64,000 nt of DNA from Klebsiella grimontii (GTDB lineage Bacteria > Pseudomonadota > Gammaproteobacteria > Enterobacterales > Enterobacteriaceae), in contig NZ_FZTC01000029.1 in the NCBI RefSeq assembly GCF_900200035.1, positions 1-64,000 of the forward strand, written 5' to 3'. The notes under the pieces are model-generated. The model did no database searches. It was not told the origin of the DNA and worked only from the letters and a program-made list of their open reading frames with translations. This document shows, in pieces, positions 17,079-25,185 of the stretch. Each line of letters begins with the position of its first letter. Position 1 is the first letter of the stretch. Position numbers and translations under genes: made by a program.

Positions 17079-17600
17079 TTACTGAATATTTCCTTTGAGT
17101 GCGAGAACCCTGTGTTTATGCTCCTCGCTTTGTGGCATGCCGGTGAAGTTAACTGCAATAAAATAGTCAAGACGGTCTTGTGGCGTGGCGTCATCAAGCA
17201 CCACGGCGGTTAACGTGGGGGCACCAAAGGCGAGTTGCTCACCACGAGTTAGGTCCTGCCAGAAAACCGGCCCCCCTGCGAGCGCCAGTGAAATTTTGTT
17301 GTTGATAAACAGCCTTAACGTTGTCAGTCGCTGCTTGCCGTCAACAACCTCAATATATGCACCATCCCGGGACGCCCAGTCGGGGGCTCTCGCCAGCGCC
17401 ACATACCCCAGAGGAAAGCCGGATATCAGCCCCTGTAAAAAAGCCTGTTGTTCCTCATGCCCCCAGACATAGTCACGTTGATAGTCGGCATCGAAATCCA
17501 GTGCGCCATCCTTCAGCCACTTGATGTACATGTCAACCGGATACTCCCCCGTTCTGGCCCGAAAGATTTCAGCGTCCCGAACTCTGTTGGTACTGGTCAT
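17079..17600 (-). CDS. stand-alone DUF262 (GmrSD/ParB-like nuclease) domain protein
   Basis: 173 aa. Key DUF262 features are present: DADYQRDYVW (38-46) and VVDGKQRLTTL (86-95), the DGQR-type signature, followed by FIAVNFTGMPQSEEHK. In GmrSD-type restriction systems this domain hydrolyses NTPs and is joined to a DUF1524 HNH nuclease. Here the nuclease half is missing, so it is either a truncated relative or a single-domain regulator. The start at 17600 (MTSTNRV) has a GGAAG site at good distance. It is followed by the 95-aa gene. Confidence 0.85.
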   Translation of the reverse strand: MTSTNRVRDAEIFRARTGEYPVDMYIKWLKDGALDFDADYQRDYVWGHEEQQAFLQGLISGFPLGYVALARAPDWASRDGAYIEVVDGKQRLTTLRLFINNKISLALAGGPVFWQDLTRGEQLAFGAPTLTAVVLDDATPQDRLDYFIAVNFTGMPQSEEHKHRVLALKGNIQ

Positions 17601-17639
17601 AATTCTCATCTTCCTTTCATACCGGCCACATTCGAATGG

Positions 17640-18272
17640 CTAACTACACCAGTGAATCACATGGTTTGAGTCGTATTTTTTTCCGTTGACGATGATAGCA
17701 ACTCCCGTATCGCGTGTGTCTCGTACAAAACCAATGCCTAACAAATTACCGTTCTCATCCCATGCGATGATCTGCGCTCCATCGAGTGGCCGCTCTTGAG
17801 GGAAAAAAGCAGCATACCTCCCTTCTGCAACGCGGAGCCTTTTACCTTTTCGCTCTGTTTCTGCCGGTGCGACTGACGCAGATTGAGCGTTTATGTAAAG
17901 CGGCAACGTCTTACCAGACTTTGGCTCAGTCGTCATGGCTGCATAACGAGTATGCCCCTTGAGAAGACGTATTGCCGCCTCTCCATCCACGTAGAACATA
18001 GGGATGTTTGTTTCTTGTTGTTCGCAATCAGGTGAAGTGTTCCCTTTAAGGAGTTGCTCATGCTCTTTCAGACCAGCAGTAGCTACAGAAATCAACGAAT
18101 CAAAATCACAGACCATCGTCTTACCATGATGCTCATCTGAATTAGCGATGACCGTTAAAGAACGAACGAGCACTGCATTATCAGCAACAAGTATTTTCAA
18201 CCAATCCTGTAACTCAATGTTCCCAGGGCATGCGGATATCTGGCGTAACTGTAGTTCGTTTAATGCTTTCAT
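17640..18272 (-). CDS. hypothetical protein (210 aa)
   Basis: Helical N-terminus (LNELQLRQISACPGN) and a beta-rich C-terminus (LDGAQIIAWDENGNLLGIGF, then VAIIVNGKKYDSNHV). It begins 367 bp before the DUF262 stop and is separated from that gene by 39 bp, so they may be co-transcribed. The N-terminal pattern resembles phage accessory proteins of the Ea22 type, but the match is loose. Function unknown. Confidence 0.6.
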   Translation of the reverse strand: MKALNELQLRQISACPGNIELQDWLKILVADNAVLVRSLTVIANSDEHHGKTMVCDFDSLISVATAGLKEHEQLLKGNTSPDCEQQETNIPMFYVDGEAAIRLLKGHTRYAAMTTEPKSGKTLPLYINAQSASVAPAETERKGKRLRVAEGRYAAFFPQERPLDGAQIIAWDENGNLLGIGFVRDTRDTGVAIIVNGKKYDSNHVIHWCS

Positions 18273-18528
18273 TTAATTCACCATGAAATATTTAAGTGAA
18301 AATATCGCGTTACCACTCAGATAACACTAAAGTTGATTAAATTATCCCAATCCACCAGCTGTTTAGTTGTTCTTTTTTAAAGCAGGCCTGTCGCCTGCTC
18401 TTCCAGAATGGATACAAGCGTAAATGTCCATTGCTGCTGGTGGAAGGTATTTATAGGGTTTGCTGTGTATTATTTCCGTTCTTTACCCATTACCGGCACG
18501 ACACTTTGTTTGTCACACATTACTGAAC

Positions 18529-18867
18529 TTAATCACCGTCAGGGAACTCTTGTTCCACTGCCTGGACCATTTCAGCCTTCTCTTCATGAGTCAACGCTTC
18601 CCAGGCAACTTTAGCCAGTGGCGGGTTACCATCAGTCTCTGCTGTAATGTACGACCATAGCTTTCTGTAAAGATCATCACCCACGCCGTCGAGACATTCA
18701 GCCACTTCATCAACTGTCCAGTAATTAAGTAGGTCTGGCATAGCGATTTCATTATCAGGGCAATCGTCAGAAGTACAAACATCAGTATCGTCATAGCTGC
18801 GTCCGCAATGGTCGCATTCAAAATTAATTACATGCTTTTTTTGTTCAGGTACCTTGCTCATGTTCAT
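18529..18867 (-). CDS. hypothetical protein with N-terminal zinc-ribbon-like Cys pairs
   Basis: 112 aa. FECDHCGRSY (about 16-25) and VCTSDDCPDNE (30-40) give four cysteines spaced like a small zinc ribbon. An acidic helical C-terminus follows. Zinc binding is an inference from spacing. Its upstream region carries two AAAGTWACTTT-type palindromes (18971, one mismatch, and 19156). Confidence 0.6.
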   Translation of the reverse strand: MNMSKVPEQKKHVINFECDHCGRSYDDTDVCTSDDCPDNEIAMPDLLNYWTVDEVAECLDGVGDDLYRKLWSYITAETDGNPPLAKVAWEALTHEEKAEMVQAVEQEFPDGD

Positions 18868-19230
18868 CGCTCCCGGAATGTGGTGTCCAGTCTTGGATAA
18901 AATTATTCGACCTCAAACCAGGATACTATTTCGAATCGTTTTCGCAAGCCCCTAATTGCATATCACCAGGAAAGAAACTTTTTCTGACGGCATCCAATGG
19001 TCGCTCCACAAAAAATAAACCATGGTGATTTCATAAACACTGAGAAATAATTAACGATGAATTAAAATATTCTCCCCGAAGCATGAAAAAGTAAACATGG
19101 AGAATATCTAAAAACACCCGATAGTGCCGGGGATTATCACTGCTGGGGAGAAAAGAAAGTAACTTTTTCTGACTGTTATGCTGACAGGTATCCGAGATCA
19201 ATTGCATCATGGCACTGTAAGCAACCCTCA
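18868..19230. repeat. non-coding gap with two AAAGTWACTTT palindromes
   Basis: 363 bp. The site at 18971-18981 reads AAAGAAACTTT (one mismatch) and the site at 19156-19166 is perfect. Both are followed by TTTCTGACKG on the plus strand, the composite motif seen at 13525 and 43113. A 66-codon open frame crosses the perfect palindrome and is not accepted as a gene. Confidence 0.55.
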
Positions 19231-19515
19231 TCAGGGCAAACCGCGCTCTTTCCTTGTCTGAGAACCATTTGCGGCTTTTGCTCCTTCAGGCGTCAACTTC
19301 ACGCTATACCAGGTGTAATTCTGCTTTACGCAATCACTGCAAAAATCAACGAGACCATTTCTAAAGAGGACGGGAAGCGACGGGCAGTTGACTCTGCGCG
19401 TACCGTTGTCCTCATCTCCACGCCTTCCATCGCCCTGTAGAAAGTATCTGGTGCCGCTTTTCATTCGGCGCAGCGTATAGACTTGCGCGTCTGTTAATCT
19501 GATTTTCTGTGTCAT
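19231..19515 (-). CDS. hypothetical protein with Cys pair (94 aa)
   Basis: Begins MTQKIRLTDAQVYTLRRMKSG and overlaps the upstream gene by 4 bp. The stretch VDFCSDCVKQNYTWYSVKLTPEGAKA contains CxxC and looks like a phage-type winged-helix or ribbon fragment, in which the Cys pair could bind metal. It is the last member of a ten-gene coupled run starting at 23347. Function unknown. Confidence 0.65.
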   Translation of the reverse strand: MTQKIRLTDAQVYTLRRMKSGTRYFLQGDGRRGDEDNGTRRVNCPSLPVLFRNGLVDFCSDCVKQNYTWYSVKLTPEGAKAANGSQTRKERGLP

Positions 19516-19946
19516 GACTCATCCTTTTTAGCAGCCAGGCAGGCTTCCTTCAGTACCCACTCCACGGCATCTTTCCAGGCTCCCGTTTCTACTGACGGAT
19601 TTTCACGTTTAACCTGTTCATAAAAATCTACAGCTTTAATCAATGCATCCGGCACTACCGGCACTACCGGCGCTGGCTTAGCGTGGCGAAAGAGCGGGAT
19701 ATCTCCCGCCTCATGGTTCTGTTTGCCCCAAATCAGAGAGGTTTCTCGGCCCATAGCAATGTGATGAAGGTTTCGTTCATCGGTGAACACTATCGGCTCG
19801 CCGTCCATTGCGGCCATGCGACGTTCCTGTAGCTCTCGCAGCGCCAGTGCGAGGTCGTCATTCTTTGCAAACGCTGTTAAATCGTATTCTGTGGCACTTT
19901 CCAACAATTCTGAAATCCGGCGATCTGTTAACTGGTTATTGGTCAC
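19512..19946 (-). CDS. Ea22-like phage-accessory protein (144 aa)
   Basis: N-terminus MTNNQLTDRRISELLESA and the phrase MAAMDGEPIVFTDERNLHHI match the pattern of lambdoid Ea22-like and related accessory proteins: an N-terminal helical repeat, then an xGEPVxx motif. A short DNA repeat (CCGGCACTA, 19651-19670) encodes the PVVPVVP linker. Overlaps both neighbours by 4 bp. The biochemical role of this family is unknown. Confidence 0.68.
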   Translation of the reverse strand: MTNNQLTDRRISELLESATEYDLTAFAKNDDLALALRELQERRMAAMDGEPIVFTDERNLHHIAMGRETSLIWGKQNHEAGDIPLFRHAKPAPVVPVVPDALIKAVDFYEQVKRENPSVETGAWKDAVEWVLKEACLAAKKDES

Positions 19947-20155
19947 TGATTGGTTCCTCGTGAAATTTTATGGCCCGGAGCATAACAGCGTTGCCGGTCT
20001 TTGCTGATCCGCCAGCCAGCTTCGCGCGCCTGCTGAGAAATGTCGGTCATATTCCGGCCAATAAAATCAGCCTGCCCTTGCGGATAAATTTCCCCAGACT
20101 GACAACCTTCACAGTCGCAATACAAATCTGCGCAAAATCCCTCAGTTATGCCCAT
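19943..20155 (-). CDS. small Cys-rich protein (70 aa)
   Basis: Begins MGITEGFCADLYCDCEGCQSG: four cysteines in 12 residues, likely a metal-binding knuckle. QAREAGWRISKDRQRCYAPG follows, a pattern typical of small phage zinc proteins that occur beside Ea22-like genes. Overlaps the downstream gene by 4 bp and abuts the upstream gene. No activity is known. Confidence 0.65.
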   Translation of the reverse strand: MGITEGFCADLYCDCEGCQSGEIYPQGQADFIGRNMTDISQQAREAGWRISKDRQRCYAPGHKISRGTNQ

Positions 20156-21229
20156 CTACTCAGCCTCCACCTTGATGCCAGCAGCAGCTAGCAAAACGGC
20201 CTCTACTACCTCCATGGAAGGAGTGCCCTCCCAACATTCGCATTTGTCGTCGTAGCCTATCGCGTTCTGAACTTTGCTGATAAATTCCGGATCAATTTTC
20301 CAACCCGGGCCAGAATCTTTAGGTTTCGGCAGCTTCACGGTGCGGGACTCCAGCTCTGCAATCTTTCTCTGCTGCTTTAATAGCTTTAGCTGGAGAATGA
20401 CTAACTGGTCTCGTGCCACTTCATTCTCGGTTTGTATGTTCTCCAGCGCCTCTAGAATGCAACTGTCTGGATTTACCGGAGCATTGCCAGCCAGCATACG
20501 GATAATAGCGGAACCGCGTGCGGCATATTCAGTAATGGATACGTCAGAGCCAGTGTCCACATCGTCGATCTCAAACCGTAAATCTACTGTGTCGCTATCG
20601 ATATCAGCAGCCTCAAAACCACCGATAAGCTCTAGTACGGCGGCTACATGCTCGACCTCATCTGGCACGACCTGTTCTCGCCGCTCGACCTCGGTTCTCC
20701 AGCCGTGATACCACATAAATGCGCAGTACGCGGCAACGTCGCGGGGGTCACCTTTAGCGATATGCTCGTGGAAAGCTGTCTGGCACTCAATTTCCCAATT
20801 TGCGTATGACCAGTTATCTGAGTGGCCGTACTTGAGTTGCGCCTTATACAGTTTTTCAGCCAGTGCTGTGCAGAAGTTGGTCACCAGCTTTTGCGTATCC
20901 GGGTGAAGCCCGGATGGAACTGACGGGATACATTTTCCGTTCAGTTTTGCCACTTCATCAATACATCGGTGCCAGACGTCAACGCCTGTGCTTAATTCAT
21001 GCGCATTTATGCGATCATTCGACATCTTAGGGGGAAGCTTAATGCCCACCGGTTCGCGACCTGTTGCTGCCTTGCGACGTTGCTGTAGCTCTGCCAGAAA
21101 GGCTTTAGCATCACTGAAGATTTCAAAATTCTCTCTGTCTGCCGGGTCACTGTAATGTTCTTCCATCGCAACAAAGTAATCACTGATGGTGGAGAGGCGT
21201 TCGTCTGTTAAAGGTAATTTAGTGGTCAT
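20156..21229 (-). CDS. Ea22/ead-like accessory protein (357 aa)
   Basis: The N-terminus MTTKLPLTDERLSTISDYFV followed by AFLAELQQRRKAATGREPVG has the helix-then-xREPV layout of lambdoid ead/Ea22-type proteins. The same Q-R-R-K-A...G-x-E-P order occurs in the 144-aa neighbour, suggesting a family expanded by duplication. A coiled-coil region (about 275-310) precedes a C-terminal domain ending VEAVLLAAAGIKVEAE. It is the largest gene of the coupled run. Function unknown. Confidence 0.7.
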   Translation of the reverse strand: MTTKLPLTDERLSTISDYFVAMEEHYSDPADRENFEIFSDAKAFLAELQQRRKAATGREPVGIKLPPKMSNDRINAHELSTGVDVWHRCIDEVAKLNGKCIPSVPSGLHPDTQKLVTNFCTALAEKLYKAQLKYGHSDNWSYANWEIECQTAFHEHIAKGDPRDVAAYCAFMWYHGWRTEVERREQVVPDEVEHVAAVLELIGGFEAADIDSDTVDLRFEIDDVDTGSDVSITEYAARGSAIIRMLAGNAPVNPDSCILEALENIQTENEVARDQLVILQLKLLKQQRKIAELESRTVKLPKPKDSGPGWKIDPEFISKVQNAIGYDDKCECWEGTPSMEVVEAVLLAAAGIKVEAE

Positions 21230-21232
21230 TTG

Positions 21233-21454
21233 TTAAGCCCTCACCCAACCTTTAGAGGTGCTACGGATTTGCCCTGCCTTACGTAGTGCTTGCAGTCTGC
21301 GGTCAAGGATTCTGAACGGTTCCGGCTTGTTCTCTTCAGCCGCGATTTTTTTGCATTCCTCAGCTACATCCCTGACGTACACACTGGAAAATGGCGTTGG
21401 TTGCCCACCAATTTTGTTCATTATTTTTAAATCGAGCACTTCATATTTGGTCAT
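21233..21454 (-). CDS. small winged-helix-like protein (73 aa)
   Basis: MTKYEVLDLKIMNKIGGQPT then LDRRLQALRKAGQIRSTSKGWVRA: helix-helix-recognition helix-wing order, like small phage DNA-binding proteins. The start overlaps the 89-aa gene by 4 bp. DNA binding is inferred from pattern only. Confidence 0.6.
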   Translation of the reverse strand: MTKYEVLDLKIMNKIGGQPTPFSSVYVRDVAEECKKIAAEENKPEPFRILDRRLQALRKAGQIRSTSKGWVRA

Positions 21455-21720
21455 TGGTTGGCTCCGTCTGACTTTAAGTTGTCAATGCAGAACTGCGTTA
21501 GGGCCGTGGCTTTCTCGCCAGTTATTCGATACCTGTATGGCTTCCCGAACGAGTCTATCGTGTCGCCAAGTGCGTACCAGTCGTCAGTATAGGAGCACGA
21601 TTCGAACTTCCTCCCATCCCCACCTGTGACATAACGATGGCGACGGGTAATCCCCCTGTGAGTACAACAACCGCCCTGCCAGCAGGTCGCGCCAGCAGGG
21701 ATAAAATCGCGCTTAGCCAT
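21451..21720 (-). CDS. hypothetical protein with Cys-rich N-terminus (89 aa)
   Basis: MAKRDFIPAGATCWQGGCCTHRGITRRHRY contains three cysteines and two histidines, a possible metal site. A beta-rich middle (GGDGRKFESCSYTDDWYAL) and a helical end (GEKATALTQFCIDNL) follow. Overlaps neighbours by 1 and 4 bp. Not recognised. Confidence 0.6.
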   Translation of the reverse strand: MAKRDFIPAGATCWQGGCCTHRGITRRHRYVTGGDGRKFESCSYTDDWYALGDTIDSFGKPYRYRITGEKATALTQFCIDNLKSDGANQ

Positions 21721-22454
21721 TACTCCTCATCCTCTGGTACAGGGACCACTTCTATCTGGTAACCAGCAGCACATTTAAACTCTTGACCACCAGCCAAATA
21801 TAAAGTTACGTCGTGGTCGTCAAAATCGGTTTCAATTACCCTTAATATCAGACCATTAACATTAACAAAGTCACCGGCATCTATGTGCACCGCCACAATC
21901 TTTCCAGGCTTGTTCCTGTCGACACAACTTGCCTCAGCGTTCATGCCAGATGCTCGGTCCAGTCGCACAACTTCGGCTGGAATTAACAGCCCTGACTCCA
22001 GTTCTTGGTTTCTCTTTTCCAACTCGGCAATGCGCTGGAACATCTGCGTACGCTCAGCGAAACTGTTAATGGCTTTACGCTCCCAACCGTCGCTTTGCTC
22101 ACGTAAAGTTGCAATCAGAAAAAGCGCTTCGGCTAATTCCTTAGGTTTTGGTGGGTTAGATTCCAGTTCTCTGATTCGAGCAGACATGGCATCGCCACAC
22201 GCTTCCGCATTTTCTTCCAGAGTTGGGGGATCGCACTCAATTCCATCAAATGGTCTGACTCCCCGGATACAGGCTGCGGTTACGACTCCACTCATCACTG
22301 AATGCGCCTTCTTCTGTGCCTCCACCAGCGTTGCAATATATTTTCGTACGACCCGTGCGTATTGAGTAGAAGGTGTGGGGAATTCACTGATCAGCTTCAG
22401 CTGTGCCAACGCAGCATTGATTTCATCTTGTGTCAGTTCAGTGATATCAGGCAT
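21720..22454 (-). CDS. hypothetical protein with coiled coil (244 aa)
   Basis: Starts at ATG 22454 (MPDITELTQDEINAALA), preceded by GAGGA and overlapping the upstream gene by 8 bp; a GTG 12 bases earlier is an alternative. Residues about 85-145 form heptad-like helices (MFQRIAELEKRNQELESG). The C-terminus is beta-rich (VHIDAGDFVNVNGLILRVIE) and resembles a small barrel. The layout matches large phage accessory proteins of the same class as its neighbours. Function unknown. Confidence 0.62.
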   Translation of the reverse strand: MPDITELTQDEINAALAQLKLISEFPTPSTQYARVVRKYIATLVEAQKKAHSVMSGVVTAACIRGVRPFDGIECDPPTLEENAEACGDAMSARIRELESNPPKPKELAEALFLIATLREQSDGWERKAINSFAERTQMFQRIAELEKRNQELESGLLIPAEVVRLDRASGMNAEASCVDRNKPGKIVAVHIDAGDFVNVNGLILRVIETDFDDHDVTLYLAGGQEFKCAAGYQIEVVPVPEDEE

Positions 22455-22635
22455 CTCTGTCCTCACCGATAATTTCTGAGATCAAACGATCAACGATCCA
22501 CTTGTTCAAGTTGTGAACTGAAGGGAAGCGTTTATATCTCCCCCCCCTGCCATTTCTTTGCCCACGCTGAGCATTCCAACGTCGGAGTACGCCATTGTTA
22601 ATTTTAGGCGGCAGTACGGTGATATCAGTTTTCAT
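22447..22635 (-). CDS. small basic protein (62 aa)
   Basis: MKTDITVLPPKINNGVLRRW followed by NAQRGQRNGRGGRYKRF, strongly basic and Gly/Arg-rich, then a helical tail. Start overlaps the 165-aa gene by 4 bp. Nucleic-acid binding is plausible from composition but unproven. Confidence 0.55.
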   Translation of the reverse strand: MKTDITVLPPKINNGVLRRWNAQRGQRNGRGGRYKRFPSVHNLNKWIVDRLISEIIGEDRDA

Positions 22636-23129
22636 GCTGGACTACCTTTTGCGCGGGCGATGGCCTCATGCGCTGCCCATACAGAGTGTTTGTCAGGAAT
22701 GGCGAGTCCACGCTGTTTTCCATCCTGGTCGCGCTCGCCGGTGTCGCAAGCAGCAGAAAGTCCTTCCAGGGCTGTCAGTAATTCATCACGTTGCCCTGCT
22801 ACCTTCGCATACTCAATCGCGGCGGCTTCCATTGCGGCTTTATGCTTCTTGTAAGCCTCATAGGCGTGCCAGGACTGGCCTTTGCGCACGCTTGTGGTAA
22901 TGTCCGCTACCTGTTCTGGCGTCAGCGTGGTCAAAGGCTGTGCCGGGTAAATCAACACCTGACCGGCATCCCAGTCGAATCCAGCCTGAATGGACTCGAC
23001 TTCTACTGATGGTGTTGCTCCGATACTACCCGGAGAGTGGATTAGGATCGTGACTTCAGGATCGCGGCGCTGGTTGATTTTGTTTGCCCATATGGTTGTC
23101 ACCAGTTCACAGAACTTCGCAAATTTCAT
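22632..23129 (-). CDS. hypothetical protein (165 aa), phage-accessory type
   Basis: Begins MKFAKFCELVTTIWANKINQ. The C-terminus AIPDKHSVWAAHEAIARAKGSPA and the preceding LTALEGLSAACDTGE resemble helical ends of lambdoid accessory proteins. Overlaps neighbours by 4 bp on both sides. No activity can be assigned. Confidence 0.6.
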   Translation of the reverse strand: MKFAKFCELVTTIWANKINQRRDPEVTILIHSPGSIGATPSVEVESIQAGFDWDAGQVLIYPAQPLTTLTPEQVADITTSVRKGQSWHAYEAYKKHKAAMEAAAIEYAKVAGQRDELLTALEGLSAACDTGERDQDGKQRGLAIPDKHSVWAAHEAIARAKGSPA

Positions 23130-23347
23130 ACTGCGCTTTCCTCAAATAGAACTTCGCCATCGATACCGCCTAAGGCGTAAATTATCGAGCCGTCGTCCTT
23201 GTTATCTATAGGCGTTGCGCTCCAACCTTCTCCGTCTGGTTCATCATCATCGCCAACTAGCGCAAAACCGCCACTTACAACTCTGGCTTCGTAATATTCG
23301 CCCTCGGTCCACCAACCCTCAGTGTCTTTGATGCATTTTATTAACAT
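23126..23347 (-). CDS. small acidic protein, SH3-like strands (73 aa)
   Basis: ATG 23347 (MLIKCIKDTEGWWTEGEYYEARVV) has an AAGGA site 8 nt upstream; a longer frame to 23404 has none. Short strands and acidic turns (DDDEPDGEGWSATPID) suggest a small barrel. First gene of the coupled run down to 19231. Confidence 0.62.
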   Translation of the reverse strand: MLIKCIKDTEGWWTEGEYYEARVVSGGFALVGDDDEPDGEGWSATPIDNKDDGSIIYALGGIDGEVLFEESAV

Positions 23348-23591
23348 AAAGCGGATCCTTATTGCCTGGTTATATAGAATGCACCCTGAAGATACTGGGC
23401 CCAAAAAGCAGGTAAATTCTTTGTGTGCACGATTTATAATCAGAGCTTCCTGACGTAACCAATCTGTGCGTTAGAACCAAGAAGCTTTTTGTCATAGTAT
23501 AAACGAAGAACATTTTTAAAACGGCCTGTTGGGCGCATTTTCAGGTTATGCGCAACAAAAAGAGAATTTATATTTATGACAGTAAACTTAA

Positions 23592-23807
23592 CTATCCCTG
23601 CTTTGCCTTTTTCTCTGCTTTCATTTTGTGATAAACAGCCCAACTCAAAGCGTCCAGTTTTTTCAACCCAGATTTGTCATATAGGTAGATCCCATTATTA
23701 CAGGCATGTTCTTCTTCGACTTTCTTTTTGAGTTGGTCTAACTCGCCGTAAGTGAGTGTAGACAGTTTAACGCGGTTCCAACTAAAGTTACGAATATGAG
23801 CGCTCAT
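23592..23807 (-). CDS. hypothetical small charged protein (71 aa)
   Basis: MSAHIRNFSWNRVKLSTLTY then a Lys/Glu-rich helix (GELDQLKKKVEEEHACNNG). A purine-rich GAAAGAGACAGG precedes the ATG. Not clearly linked to its neighbours. A further frame of about 32-67 codons overlaps its end (23440-23643) but has no convincing start. Confidence 0.5.
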   Translation of the reverse strand: MSAHIRNFSWNRVKLSTLTYGELDQLKKKVEEEHACNNGIYLYDKSGLKKLDALSWAVYHKMKAEKKAKQG

Positions 23808-23972
23808 TTGCCTGTCTCTTTCACTACGTGAATTCTATTATTGTTACCACCAGGATAGCAATTTCGAGTCTTAAATCAACCCCTATTAATATTTTATACG
23901 TCATACCATCCATAATCACTGGAGAACTACAGCGAGAATATGATAATCAGAATAGTAACAGCGTGATTATTT

Positions 23973-24224
23973 TTACTCTGATGGTAATAAGGGGTCATTA
24001 TAAACAACCTGAGCAGCAACGTTTGCAAAGAATGCCTCCTTTGTGTGACTGTTGAGTGCCCGAGCGAAGGTATTGTTGAGCACCCCTGCATCACTGCCGT
24101 CAACAATATAAAGTGCAATTTTTGTAGCAAGCCGTGCCTTGGCCTCTTTTAACTGCATATCACGGCAGGCCCTGGGAATGTACTCCACGATCTGGGCAAT
24201 AGACTTTTCAGTTTGATTAAACAT
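23973..24224 (-). CDS. hypothetical protein (83 aa)
   Basis: ATG 24224 (MFNQTEKSIAQIVEYIPRAC) has GAGGA 9 nt upstream. Mostly helical (QLKEAKARLATKIALYIVDG). The gene is preceded by a palindrome AAAGTTACTTT at 24398-24408. No family recognised. Confidence 0.6.
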   Translation of the reverse strand: MFNQTEKSIAQIVEYIPRACRDMQLKEAKARLATKIALYIVDGSDAGVLNNTFARALNSHTKEAFFANVAAQVVYNDPLLPSE

Positions 24225-24416
24225 TAAAAATATCCTCGGTATGTGTGATAGCAACGATGGCATTCCGGAAAAAATTTATCCTGCACTAAAACAGGTATCG
24301 GCCCTGCACATAAGATTCACATGCAAGGTGGGGCAAAAAAATTTCGCTAGATTAATAGATTCAATGACTCCCTGGCGCAACCGGTAAAAACATATAAAAA
24401 GTTACTTTCCAGGTAG

Positions 24417-24731
24417 TCAGACGACACGGCAGTTATAAATCACTTTCCAGTCGTGATAGTCTTTCCCGTCATTAAGAGGACTGAGTTTAACGACATTCTC
24501 TGCCACCCCATTCATTACCAGCACACGTTCAATTCCGGAAAACCAGTCGTCGTCAGAGTTCAACGGGAACCAGAGATTATGATTAGCACCACTGAGAAGC
24601 TCATTATTACAGAAATGAATCCCTCTACCGATTTTTGTAACACAGCCGGTGACAATAACTTCATGTCGACCGCCATTATCGGTGGCTGGTAAATCCGGCT
24701 GAACTGAATTACACCCGTGTTCTTTGCCCAT
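24417..24731 (-). CDS. hypothetical protein with three Cys (104 aa)
   Basis: Beta-rich sequence with a TGCVTKIGRGIHFC stretch, where two cysteines could pair. No signal peptide. Its stop codon lies 8 bp from the AAAGTTACTTT palindrome at 24398. Function unknown. Confidence 0.6.
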   Translation of the reverse strand: MGKEHGCNSVQPDLPATDNGGRHEVIVTGCVTKIGRGIHFCNNELLSGANHNLWFPLNSDDDWFSGIERVLVMNGVAENVVKLSPLNDGKDYHDWKVIYNCRVV

Positions 24732-24811
24732 TTCCGACTCCTTGTTTTTCTATACTACCCATAACATTTAGACCTCGGCCAGATAGGTTGAGAGTCCTTA
24801 GTAATGAGTTG

Positions 24812-25132
24812 TTACCAGTCCCACGCCAGCAGACCATCTACGATTTCTGCGTCACGGTCAAAATGAACACATTCGTACCCTGCTTTAAGTACTTTTTCGA
24901 TATTTTCAATTGTAGGCCATGAGATACCATCATCTCGTAAAAGCTGTTTCCACCCCGGATTTTCAACGCTGGTCCGAATAATAAAACCATATTCGTTTAC
25001 GTGAATCCAGCTACGTCCACTATCTGTACGTGGATTATAACTGGCATCCGTTAATAACTCGGTATCTTCTTTAGCAATGTGCGCGGTGCTGATAACAGCG
25101 GTGGTGTAGTTTTCTTTAATTTCAATAGTCAT
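24812..25132 (-). CDS. DUF5983-like plasmid protein (106 aa)
   Basis: The C-terminus (YECVHFDRDAEIVDGLLAWDW) fits the FDRDAxxxxGLxxxxW end of DUF5983 proteins, which are frequent on conjugative enterobacterial plasmids. N-terminal strands (YTTAVISTAHIAKEDTELL) also fit. The role is unknown. It lies 53 bp downstream of the DUF4942 gene, a pairing seen on other plasmids. Confidence 0.65.
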   Translation of the reverse strand: MTIEIKENYTTAVISTAHIAKEDTELLTDASYNPRTDSGRSWIHVNEYGFIIRTSVENPGWKQLLRDDGISWPTIENIEKVLKAGYECVHFDRDAEIVDGLLAWDW

Positions 25133-25185
25133 GTCAGGTTACCTTAACAATTAGTCTTGTATGTTTAAATAAGTGGGTGTATTTT

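Noticed and set aside
19031-19231. A 66-codon minus-strand frame overlapping the stop of the 94-aa gene
   Set aside because: It runs through a perfect AAAGTAACTTT palindrome that is non-coding elsewhere, and the protein shows no pattern.
23440-23643. A TTG-started frame of 67 codons
   Set aside because: It overlaps the end of the 71-aa gene widely and has no ribosome site; a shorter ATG version of 32 codons is too weak.
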